Made by a program: the position numbers and the translations under genes. Positions 25,433-31,840 of a stretch of DNA of 31,840 bases are shown here, in pieces. Where the stretch lies: the IMG/VR virus record IMGVR_UViG_3300020131_000108, positions 1 through 31,840 of that record. The stretch is one strand, 5' to 3'. Under the pieces are notes generated by a model. That model did no database searches. It saw only the letters and a list, made by a program, of their open reading frames with translations, and was not told the DNA's origin. The stretch comes from a virus. Position 1 is the stretch's first letter. Every line of letters starts with the position of its first letter.

Positions 25433-26172
25433 CCGGCGCTCGAGCTTCCGGGGACTACTCGACTCGCTCGCTCACTCGCTCCATGTCTCGCAGCGTCGGC
25501 AGCCCTGGAGGCAGCCTGGAAAATCGGCGTGTAGACTTGCGCGTAAACCTTTTTCGCGGCCGGGCCGGTGTGAATCAGCGGGAGCGCTTGCAAAAACCGG
25601 ACGGCGCCGTCGAACGGGTCGATCTCCCAGGAGGGAAAATCAAACCGCTCGGTATGCTGGCCGACGACCGCGAAAATCTCCGAGGCGACGATCGGCGCGC
25701 CGGTGATCGAAGTCGTTCGGACCTGGGCGATTTCGATCGAGTCGACCGGAATCAAGGGCGGGCCGCCGGCGGCGCCTCGGGTTTCACTAAACGCGGTCGA
25801 CGCAGTCCCGGCGACGGCTTCGATCGTCCCGTCGGCTTTCACGGTAATTGAGGTGATCGAATGGGTGTTGGTTGTGGCGCCGCGCGTCACTGTAACGTTC
25901 GCGGCGGCGGCGACGGCGGTCAAGACGCCGGCGAGATAGCACGACAGCGCCGCGACGTCGACTTTGTCGTTTTGCGCCGAGGCGGCCGGCGACACGGCGC
26001 CGCCGGTGGCGAGACCGTTCGGCTTGATATCGGGCTCAAACCCGGCCGCCCGACTCCACGGCCGCGAGGTGTGGGTGAACTTTTTATGATCGCCCGAATC
26101 CGTGAGTGCGGAAAACGGAACGAGGGTTCGCCCCGCCTCGAATTCGACTTGTGCGTTTTGAGAGGTAGACAT
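25396..26172 (-). CDS. Phage major tail tube protein (gpV-like), 3'-truncated
   Basis: This open frame has 258 codons. Residues 1-218 look like a siphophage major tail/tube protein: a beta-rich N-terminus (FEAGRTLVPFSALTDSGDHK), a Val/Ala-rich middle, and VYAQVYTPIF at 209-218, the kind of motif seen near the C-terminus of tail tube proteins. From about residue 219 (near base 25518) the frame becomes Ala/Arg-rich low-quality sequence (AASRAADAARHGASERASR) that coincides with the hairpin-rich junction. It therefore looks fused to non-phage DNA. It follows the gpU-like gene by 11 nt, as tail tube genes do. No downstream tail genes (tape measure, chaperone, fibre) follow, so the phage module ends here. 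Confidence 0.6.
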   Translation of the reverse strand: MSTSQNAQVEFEAGRTLVPFSALTDSGDHKKFTHTSRPWSRAAGFEPDIKPNGLATGGAVSPAASAQNDKVDVAALSCYLAGVLTAVAAAANVTVTRGATTNTHSITSITVKADGTIEAVAGTASTAFSETRGAAGGPPLIPVDSIEIAQVRTTSITGAPIVASEIFAVVGQHTERFDFPSWEIDPFDGAVRFLQALPLIHTGPAAKKVYAQVYTPIFQAASRAADAARHGASERASRVVPGSSSAGWVAEGRAVARS

Positions 26173-26183
26173 GGTGTTTTCTC

Positions 26184-26615
26184 CTATTGGCTGTAGGGAT
26201 CGCCGAGCCGTGTTCGATAACGGACGGAAAATTCGGCTTTGATGCCGAGAGCGGTTTCGCCCTGCGGCGGGTAAACAATCAAATTCCCTTCAAGGTCGAC
26301 GAGCTCCGCAAGCCCGCCGAGCGTTGGATCGGTTCCGATGAGCGCCTTAGTCAGTTGCGCGAGGCGGTCATTGGCTTGCGTTGAGGGCGAGAGCCCATCG
26401 ATCACCGCGTCGGCGTAATCGACCGAAACCGACAATAAAAACGTTTGTTCGCCATAGCTTGACGGCTCGGCCTTGCGCTCGATCCCGTCCGTAAGGACCA
26501 GGCGCGGGAGGGCCGCTTCTGGGACGCTCGTTCGGTCTCGCGTCGCAACGGGTAAAAGCACTTGCGCCCGCGCTTCGAGCGCTTTGAGGATTGATTCGCG
26601 GATCGAGTCAGCCAT
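26184..26615 (-). CDS. Tail terminator / gpU-like neck protein
   Basis: This 143-aa protein has a gpU/tail-completion-like layout: an N-terminal helix (SIRESILKALEARAQVLLPV), a central strand pair (YGEQTFLLSVSVDYADAVID) and a C-terminal strand (ALGIKAEFSVRYRTRLGDPY), as in minor tail proteins that cap the tail tube and join it to the head. Size and position (after the FII-like joining gene, before the tail tube gene) match lambda-type modules. Identification rests on order and secondary-structure pattern rather than on a strong motif. Confidence 0.6.
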   Translation of the reverse strand: MADSIRESILKALEARAQVLLPVATRDRTSVPEAALPRLVLTDGIERKAEPSSYGEQTFLLSVSVDYADAVIDGLSPSTQANDRLAQLTKALIGTDPTLGGLAELVDLEGNLIVYPPQGETALGIKAEFSVRYRTRLGDPYSQ

Positions 26616-26645
26616 GGGTTAAGGTCGGAACAGGCGGTCAGTGAG

Positions 26646-26942
26646 TCACTTGAGGTGGAGCTCGACGCCGGCTTGCCCGTCACTGGGCTCGATCGGTGGA
26701 ATGACTTTGTACTCGGCGCCGCGGACGACGAACCGGTCGTCGACGGCGATCCCGTACGTCAAAACATCCGACGCGAACACTAACAACGTGGAGGCGCGGC
26801 CCTCGATCGCGACGCCGCCGATTTCGAACGGCGCCGGTTGATCTTTAAAAGCCCCCCGGATCGTGACGTCGCCGGTCGGGCGTCGGAGAGTAACGGACTC
26901 CCCGAACGTCCCGATCACGGCCTCGACAGTGGGGTCAATCAT
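26646..26942 (-). CDS. Head-tail joining protein (FII-like)
   Basis: This 98-aa protein has the compact beta-rich form of lambda FII-like head-tail attachment proteins: GESVTLRRPTGDVTIRGAF, then PFEIGGVAIEGRASTLLVFA, then GIAVDDRFVVRGAEYKVI. The 'R...L.V...D...L......D.. .V.G..Y.V' strand pattern is typical. It overlaps the preceding membrane-protein gene by 8 nt and lies upstream of the gpU-like gene, the standard place for the connector. It bridges the portal/W ring and the tail. Confidence 0.7.
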   Translation of the reverse strand: MIDPTVEAVIGTFGESVTLRRPTGDVTIRGAFKDQPAPFEIGGVAIEGRASTLLVFASDVLTYGIAVDDRFVVRGAEYKVIPPIEPSDGQAGVELHLK

Positions 26943-27345
26943 CGTCGGCTTTCCTTACGAAATTGACCTCGATCTCCCATCCCATCTTTCTGAGGATCAC
27001 GCGCGCCCCGAAGTTGGTTGAGGCGAGCACCGTCGAGCCGATCACGCCCGCGATAAGGCATTTAAAGATCACCTCGTCGATGGTCGTGAACCCGGTATGA
27101 AGGACCTCGCCCGCGGCAAGTGCCATGACCCCGAAAAAGACGCCAAAGACGATATGCGCCCCGAACAAGATGCACTTGGCATGCGCTTGCCGGATGGCCG
27201 CATAGTTCGCTACGACGCACCCCCCAAACCCGCCCGAGATCGCCGCGACGACGTACAGCAAAAGCGTTGAAAGCGCGATCGTCTTCCCCGGCATGTTGGG
27301 CGTATCCTTTGCGCCTGCGGCGCGCGACAGAATGGCGATAGTCAT
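26935..27345 (-). CDS. Small three-helix membrane protein, possible holin
   Basis: This 136-aa protein has three hydrophobic segments: ~22-46 (ALSTLLLYVVAAISGGFGG), ~58-79 (CILFGAHIVFGVFFGVMALA) and ~91-112 (VIFKCLIAGVIGSTVLAS). A charged tail follows (VRKADDD). Size and topology suit a phage holin or an inner-membrane accessory. It lies between the decoration protein and the FII-like connector, an unusual place for a lysis gene, and no endolysin is next to it. An alternative ATG at 27294 has an AAGGA at long spacing. Function is uncertain. Confidence 0.55.
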   Translation of the reverse strand: MTIAILSRAAGAKDTPNMPGKTIALSTLLLYVVAAISGGFGGCVVANYAAIRQAHAKCILFGAHIVFGVFFGVMALAAGEVLHTGFTTIDEVIFKCLIAGVIGSTVLASTNFGARVILRKMGWEIEVNFVRKADDD

Positions 27346-27367
27346 TGATTACCCCGGCCCTCGGTTA

Positions 27368-28018
27368 TTACTTCAACAGCCAGGCGGCGCCCGAATTGCT
27401 AAAGGCCGCGGACTCGTTCGCCGTGTCGATCGCGTTATGCGAGGCGGCGCCCGCGATCTGTTCGGACCCGTTCGGGTCCAAGGTGATCGCGAACGCATCG
27501 GCCGTTGTCTTTTTGACAAACAGCTCGGCGCCCGGCGGAACGCTCGCGACCGGTGGGAGGTTGATCGTTTTCGCGGCCGTGTTCGGCACGAAGAGCGCGA
27601 GCGCGCCGCCCGCGAGGTCGCCGACGTTCAAGGTGTGATCGCCGGTCGCGGGCAAGGTCAATACGCGCGGCCCCTCTTCGGCGAACGGGGCGAGCTCCAC
27701 TTCGATCGAGGTCGCGCCGGTGAGGGCGGCCTTATAGGCATAGCCCAAGAAATAGCTATTCAACGCGGGTGCGTTGAGAACGTTCAGCGCGGTCGGGTCC
27801 CACCACAGCTTTTGCCCCTGGACGATCGCGCCGGCCGCCTTTGCCAGCCTGACGACGCCCTTAACGAGTAGCGCTCCGATCGCGTTGATCGCGATATCGA
27901 CTTGAGCGATCCCGCAATGCGAGTACCCGATCGGGACGACGTCGCCCGAGAGAATCGCGGCGGCGGTGTTGTTGGTGAAGTCGACGATGTCGCCTTCGGT
28001 GACGTAACTACGAGCCAT
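27368..28018 (-). CDS. Capsid decoration protein (DUF2190-like)
   Basis: This 216-aa protein starts MARSYVTEGDIVDFTNNTAA and continues with a VVPIGYSHCGIAQVDIA-type core and KLWWDPTALNVLN. This is the DUF2190 pattern, a family of capsid-surface decoration proteins that replace lambda gpD in many phages. Residues ~115-216 are an extra beta-rich region absent from the shortest members (LPATGDHTLNVGDLAGGALA ... ESAAFSNSGAAWLLK), possibly a surface-exposed domain. It lies 66 nt downstream of the protease-capsid fusion, as expected for the decoration gene. Confidence 0.75.
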   Translation of the reverse strand: MARSYVTEGDIVDFTNNTAAAILSGDVVPIGYSHCGIAQVDIAINAIGALLVKGVVRLAKAAGAIVQGQKLWWDPTALNVLNAPALNSYFLGYAYKAALTGATSIEVELAPFAEEGPRVLTLPATGDHTLNVGDLAGGALALFVPNTAAKTINLPPVASVPPGAELFVKKTTADAFAITLDPNGSEQIAGAASHNAIDTANESAAFSNSGAAWLLK

Positions 28019-28084
28019 TTTTCAAAACCTCTTAAGTTTGGAGCCAGGCGGGCCGCCCGAGGGCGGCCGGCTGAGCGTTGGTGA

Positions 28085-30133
28085 TTACGGCGTGCCATCG
28101 TTGTAGTACGCGCCGCGCCAGCCGATGGCCCCGACCCCGAACGGGAGTTCCACTTTCCATTGAAGCCCCGAGGTTGCGAAGTCGGTGTCTTGGGTGAGTA
28201 AGGGCTCGGTCTGGCCGTCGAGGAATACGACCTCAAAGGTCGGCATGACTTCGGGGTCGGCGAACATATACCAACCGGCCCCGGTCAAGCGCGCGGTATC
28301 GATGACGTCTTTGAAGAGGCCTGCGACCGGGTTGACGCGCTGTAGTTTGTTCGCGGCATCCGGGTCATAGGCCGAGTTGTTGACGACGCGGGCGGTAGAG
28401 CCGAGCGACAGCGGGCTTAGGAAAATCGCCGGAACAATGTCGAGCACTTCATTGCCCGACACGTCTTTTTGACCGGCCATCGCCTGGCGGCCGGCGTCGA
28501 TCGTCGTCACCGAGGGCGCGGCGCCGGCGGTGACGTAGTTGCCGTGATCCGCGTGAAACAGCGCCTTATTGTCTTCTTTCATCACCGGGTTCGAGACCAA
28601 GAGCGTGATAAAGGCGCTTTCGATCGAGCGTTTCGCGGCACGGCCGAACGAGCGCGGCACGTCCGAGAAATACGACAAATCGTCGTTGATGATCACCTCG
28701 GGCGTGACCGCAATGCGATTACCGCGGCGCTTCGCCTGCACCGACTCTTTGACGCCGTCGGGAATCTGCTTGAACAGGTATTCGCCATTTTCGCCGACTT
28801 CGTCAATGTCGCCGATCGTGCCCGGATTGATCCGGTTCCATGCGCGCAAATCGCCGACCGAGCCGATTTTGCACACTCGCGACCAAATGTCGGGCGTGTT
28901 CTGCCAGCCCGAAATTAAGGTCTTATGGAGGACGTTTTCGAGGATCACGTCGAAATCCGAGGTCGTTTGACCCGCGGCCAGGGGGCGGCGCGTGAGTGCC
29001 ATCGCGGCGACCTCGATCGGCAGTTTGCCGCGGCAACTAATCCCCCGCATTTCGAGCGAGGCGCGCGCGAGCTCGGACAATTTCCGGCCGGTCCACTCGT
29101 TTTGCGGGTCGCGCTTTTCAAGGCCGCACCGGACCATGATCGCCTGACTCGCGGCCATCGCGAATTTATCCTCGGCGGCCTGGCCGTGTTCGATCCTGGG
29201 CGCATAACCGGGCGGATTCGCGACCGAGGCGCCCTTCCCCATCTGCGCGAGCACTTTCGCGTGAAAGTCGGCGACGGTCGTATTTTCGTCTTCGAGCGCG
29301 GCATCAAGGATCGCTTGCATGCCTTCCATGGCGAGCACGTTCGGCGGAACGGCTGCGCGGATCGCGGCGCGGCGGGCTTTCTCGCTCGCGAGCACTTCTT
29401 CGCGGGTCGGCGCGGCGGCGACTGCGGCGTTGTTGTTCGCGGCGTTTGGATCGGTCGCCGCGGGCGTCTGGGTTGGCATAGGTTTTTCCCCTGTCTGATT
29501 GGATGGTTGGGCGACTGCGGCCGCCGGTCGGTTGGTTAAGAAACGAGAGAGGTCGAACGCTTTTCCGCCGGCAAGACTCGCCGCGGCCGCGATCGCGTTG
29601 GTGATTTCGTCGACAAAGCCTTCGGCTTTCGCCTCGGCCGCGGTATACCAATGGTCCTTACCGTCTTGAAGTAGCGCGAGGACGTCGTCGCGGGATTTCC
29701 CCGACTTTTGCATGTAGCTCGACGCCATGGCCTCGGCGTACTTGTCGAGCATGTCCGCCATGTCGCGCATGTCGTGCGCGTTCCCGACGGCCCCGCCCCA
29801 AGGCGCGTGAATCATCAGCATCGCGTTTTCCGCCATGTGGACGGTATCGCCCGCCATGGCGATAAGCGAGGCGATCGAGACCGCGACGCCCTCGACAAAG
29901 GTGTCGGTCTTGGCTTTGTGCCGTTTGATTGCGTTATAGATCGCGAGCCCGTCGGAAACCGCCCCGCCGTAAGAGTTAATGCGAATGTTGATCGTGTCAG
30001 CGTCGAGCGCGTTCAACTCCGAAATGAACGCCTTGGCGGTGACGCTTTCGCCCCACCAGTTTTCCCCAATGTCCCCAAAAATAAGGACCTCTGCGGCCTT
30101 TTCGCCTTTGGCTTTGATTTGATACCAGCTCAT
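28085..30133 (-). CDS. ClpP-like prohead protease / major capsid protein fusion
   Basis: This 682-aa product starts at the ATG at 30133, which overlaps the portal stop as ATGA; a longer in-frame extension is antisense-like junk. Residues 1-~195 are a ClpP/S49-type prohead protease: INSYGGAVSDG (52-62), catalytic Ser86 in GVAVSIAS, His109 in MIHAPWG and probable Asp160 in GKDHWYTAAEAKAEGFVDEI. A Pro/Ala/Asn-rich linker (~200-240) and a helical scaffold-like delta region (~243-300) lead to the capsid part (~310-682: WQNTPDIWSRVCKIGSVGDL, ALFHADHGNYV, GWYMFADPEVMP). This is Mu gpT/HK97-like. Protease, scaffold and capsid in one chain is a known phage arrangement; self-cleavage would release mature capsid protein. 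Confidence 0.88.
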   Translation of the reverse strand: MSWYQIKAKGEKAAEVLIFGDIGENWWGESVTAKAFISELNALDADTINIRINSYGGAVSDGLAIYNAIKRHKAKTDTFVEGVAVSIASLIAMAGDTVHMAENAMLMIHAPWGGAVGNAHDMRDMADMLDKYAEAMASSYMQKSGKSRDDVLALLQDGKDHWYTAAEAKAEGFVDEITNAIAAAASLAGGKAFDLSRFLTNRPAAAVAQPSNQTGEKPMPTQTPAATDPNAANNNAAVAAAPTREEVLASEKARRAAIRAAVPPNVLAMEGMQAILDAALEDENTTVADFHAKVLAQMGKGASVANPPGYAPRIEHGQAAEDKFAMAASQAIMVRCGLEKRDPQNEWTGRKLSELARASLEMRGISCRGKLPIEVAAMALTRRPLAAGQTTSDFDVILENVLHKTLISGWQNTPDIWSRVCKIGSVGDLRAWNRINPGTIGDIDEVGENGEYLFKQIPDGVKESVQAKRRGNRIAVTPEVIINDDLSYFSDVPRSFGRAAKRSIESAFITLLVSNPVMKEDNKALFHADHGNYVTAGAAPSVTTIDAGRQAMAGQKDVSGNEVLDIVPAIFLSPLSLGSTARVVNNSAYDPDAANKLQRVNPVAGLFKDVIDTARLTGAGWYMFADPEVMPTFEVVFLDGQTEPLLTQDTDFATSGLQWKVELPFGVGAIGWRGAYYNDGTP

Positions 30134-31623
30134 GTTTTCGCTTTTGCCTTGTCGTTTGCGGGATCGGTTCCAATCTGGAGCCCCTCGTCTTTCCATTGGC
30201 TGCGCCACGCCTTTTCCTGCTCCATGACGTCGGCGGGGTTTTGCCCCCGGCGCCGGATGATCTCGGGGCCGCTCGCGTGTCCGTTCCGTTCGAGGCGCTC
30301 CCAGGCGGCCGCCTCTTTCGCGGGGTCGATCCATGGGATCTGCGGGCCGATATAGAGGGCATCGTCGAGCGTCTCCAAATCGACCGAGTGCGGGATCTTG
30401 AGGGCGCCCGAGAGTCTCGCCGCGAGTAACAGCCGCTCGTAAATCGGGCGGTTGAACTGGCTCGCGAATTCGGCGCCGAGCATCGCGTAAATACCAAAGC
30501 TTTCGACCAGCTCTTGACGTTGCGACGAAAAGCTCCCGTCGTAATTCTTCGAGACCGAGGAATACGCCGTACCAGTGCCCGAGGCGACCGCCCGGAGTTG
30601 GCCGTTTCGGTGCGGTTCGAGCTGCGGATTCGGGCGCGAGGTGTCGATCGTGCCGATCTCTTCGCCGATCTTGAGGTCGTCGAAGATCATCCCCGGCCGG
30701 AACCTCAAATCGCGCGGTTCGCCATCGTCTTCCGGGTCGTACTCTTCCGGGCGGCCCTTTTTGATGTAAGCGGCCATCGAGGCGGCGACCTTGGCGGCGA
30801 CCCGCTCCGATTCTTCGTAGTCTTTGATATCGTCGAGCCGGGAGAGGACCGAGGCGAAAACTGACACGCCGCGGGCCTGCCGGAACCGGTCGACAATTTT
30901 CGGGTGTAGCATGTTGTCGGCCGACACGCGCTTCAAATCGAGCGAGCCCGGCATCAGTCGGAACGAATTCACAGACTGCCAGTCGCCCGGATGCAATTTA
31001 TAGAGGTGATAGGCGACCGGACGGCCCCAGGCGTTCCGCTCGACGCCGGCGGTGATCGTAGGCTCGCTGGAGCTCATGAGCTCGAACGGTAAGAGATCCG
31101 ACTCGATCAGCTCGACCGAGAACGGGATTTTGGTTCCATGATTGAGTCCCGCGACCGAGCCGGTCAGAAGCTGGGTCAAAAATTCGCCGTCGCGAACCCA
31201 GGTTCGACACGCGATCCGTTGCGCCGACGGCCAGTCATGCGACCATGTGACCTCGGGCCGCTTGGACCAGTCGCGCAACAATTGGCGGATATCGGCGGCC
31301 AAGTTGACATTAATCGAGCCGTCTTTGTTGCGCGGTTGCGGCTCGATCGTGATCCCATTCGCGCCGACGATGTTCGCGACGAGTACGTTTAAAACGCCCC
31401 GCGCGAGGTCATGGTTTTGTTCGAGGTGCCGGGCTTGCTCCCTGAGCGATTTACCCGCGCGCAAAACGGCGGTATCGCCCGAGCCGGTTTCCCGCCTCGC
31501 TTTCCGGGTTGTCGACGGTTTCGCCGCCTCGTAATACGACAAAACCCGCCGCGCGTGTGCGCGCTTTAAGGCCCAGCCGGGCGAAACGGCCGCGATCGCG
31601 GTATCCAGCCAGTTACTAGCCAT
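30130..31623 (-). CDS. Phage portal protein (lambda-type)
   Basis: This 497-aa protein is called from the ATG at 31623, where MASNWLDTAIAAVSPGWALK begins; it overlaps the gpW-like stop by 8 nt. It matches lambda gpB-type portals: LEQNHDLARGVLNVLVANIV, ELIESDLLP, RPVAYHLYKLHPGD, the KDYEESERVAAKVAASMAAY helix and YSSVSKNYDGSFSSQRQELV. Twelve subunits form the DNA-entry vertex and head-tail connection. It is followed with a 4-nt overlap by the protease-capsid fusion, the standard order. The terminase genes are expected just right of the window. I see no frameshift. Confidence 0.9.
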   Translation of the reverse strand: MASNWLDTAIAAVSPGWALKRAHARRVLSYYEAAKPSTTRKARRETGSGDTAVLRAGKSLREQARHLEQNHDLARGVLNVLVANIVGANGITIEPQPRNKDGSINVNLAADIRQLLRDWSKRPEVTWSHDWPSAQRIACRTWVRDGEFLTQLLTGSVAGLNHGTKIPFSVELIESDLLPFELMSSSEPTITAGVERNAWGRPVAYHLYKLHPGDWQSVNSFRLMPGSLDLKRVSADNMLHPKIVDRFRQARGVSVFASVLSRLDDIKDYEESERVAAKVAASMAAYIKKGRPEEYDPEDDGEPRDLRFRPGMIFDDLKIGEEIGTIDTSRPNPQLEPHRNGQLRAVASGTGTAYSSVSKNYDGSFSSQRQELVESFGIYAMLGAEFASQFNRPIYERLLLAARLSGALKIPHSVDLETLDDALYIGPQIPWIDPAKEAAAWERLERNGHASGPEIIRRRGQNPADVMEQEKAWRSQWKDEGLQIGTDPANDKAKAKT

Positions 31624-31840
31624 CGGAAAAGTTCGCCGTACTGAAGCGAGGGCCGCGAGCGCCCCGAGCGGCGCGCTCTTCGCCCGCGACGCGCGCTTCA
31701 AGTGCGCGCCGCTCGGCCTGGACCGCGGGGAGGTCCGCCCGCGTCAAACGGCGGCCTTCCCAATCCACCGTTTGACCGAACGCGAGGATCGCTTCCTCGG
31801 CGGCTTTGTATTTTTGAAGCATGTCAGATGCGTAACTCAT
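31616..31840 (-). CDS. gpW-like head-tail joining protein
   Basis: This is a 74-aa protein whose ATG falls exactly on the last bases of the window, so any upstream extension cannot be seen. A small helical N-terminus (YASDMLQKYKAAEEAILAFG) is followed by a short beta-hairpin (TVDWEGRRLTRADLPAVQAE) and a charged C-terminal helix, the lambda gpW layout. Its location directly before the portal gene, with overlapping stop and start, agrees. gpW plugs the portal after packaging and provides the seat for the FII-like protein. Confidence 0.7.
   Translation of the reverse strand: MSYASDMLQKYKAAEEAILAFGQTVDWEGRRLTRADLPAVQAERRALEARVAGEERAARGARGPRFSTANFSDG

Noticed and set aside
25193-25534. Plus-strand open frame of 113 codons across the hairpin-rich junction
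   Set aside because: No recognisable domain; the good SD nearby belongs to an ATG that gives only a four-residue peptide. Codons follow the palindromes rather than a protein pattern.
1-31840. tRNA, rRNA or other structured RNA genes
   Set aside because: No cloverleaf, rRNA-like or riboswitch-like segment was recognised on either strand.

Overview
The window has two blocks, and every supported gene is on the minus strand. The left block, about 0.2-24.9 kb, is a gene cluster for an extracellular contractile injection system (eCIS, the Afp/PVC/MAC class of free-standing phage-tail-like devices). The right block, about 25.4-31.8 kb, is the head and head-tail-joining module of a lambda-type siphophage or decayed prophage. 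It runs off the right edge of the window. SD-led, tightly overlapping minus-strand operons and the dispersed GATGGGT palindromes point to a Gram-negative, probably proteobacterial host. That is an inference from style only, because no taxonomic marker gene is present.

In transcription order (right to left) the eCIS block reads: contractile sheath, inner tube, gp26-like zinc-ribbon baseplate protein, Pro/Ser-rich protein with a short conserved motif, Pvc16-like cap/terminator, AAA+ ATPase (Afp15-like), an 81-aa small protein, and cargo candidate 1 (eCIS-core/DUF4157 plus a C-terminal second HExxH). Then come a frameshifted fossil of the small gene and cargo candidate 2 (eCIS-core/DUF4157 plus a HExxxxYHxH region and an OmpA-like tail). 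After a 310-bp repeat-bearing gap the order continues: Afp7-like tube-initiator protein, LysM/gp53-like protein, gpD-like hub, gpV-like spike, gp25-like wedge, two baseplate-J/gp6-like proteins, a tail-protein-I/Afp12-like protein and a DUF6519 protein. Together these give a tube and sheath, a cap, a loading or assembly ATPase, a full baseplate and two likely payloads. No tape-measure, tail-fibre or PAAR gene is visible; they may lie left of the window or be replaced.

The phage block in transcription order is: gpW-like joining protein, portal, a fused ClpP-like prohead protease/major capsid protein, DUF2190 decoration protein, a small three-helix membrane protein (possible holin), FII-like head-tail joining protein, gpU-like tail terminator, and a tail-tube gene whose last ~40 codons look like foreign sequence. 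The truncation lies against a ~480-bp hairpin-rich stretch that also carries the likely promoter of the eCIS operon. The phage remnant therefore ends just where the eCIS begins.

The most noteworthy points are the tandem cargo pair with a shared ~45-residue N-terminus, the fossil small gene that records a duplication of the [small gene + cargo] unit, the divergent C-terminal domains of the two cargos, and the broken phage/eCIS junction. All family assignments were made by eye from protein motifs. No search was run.
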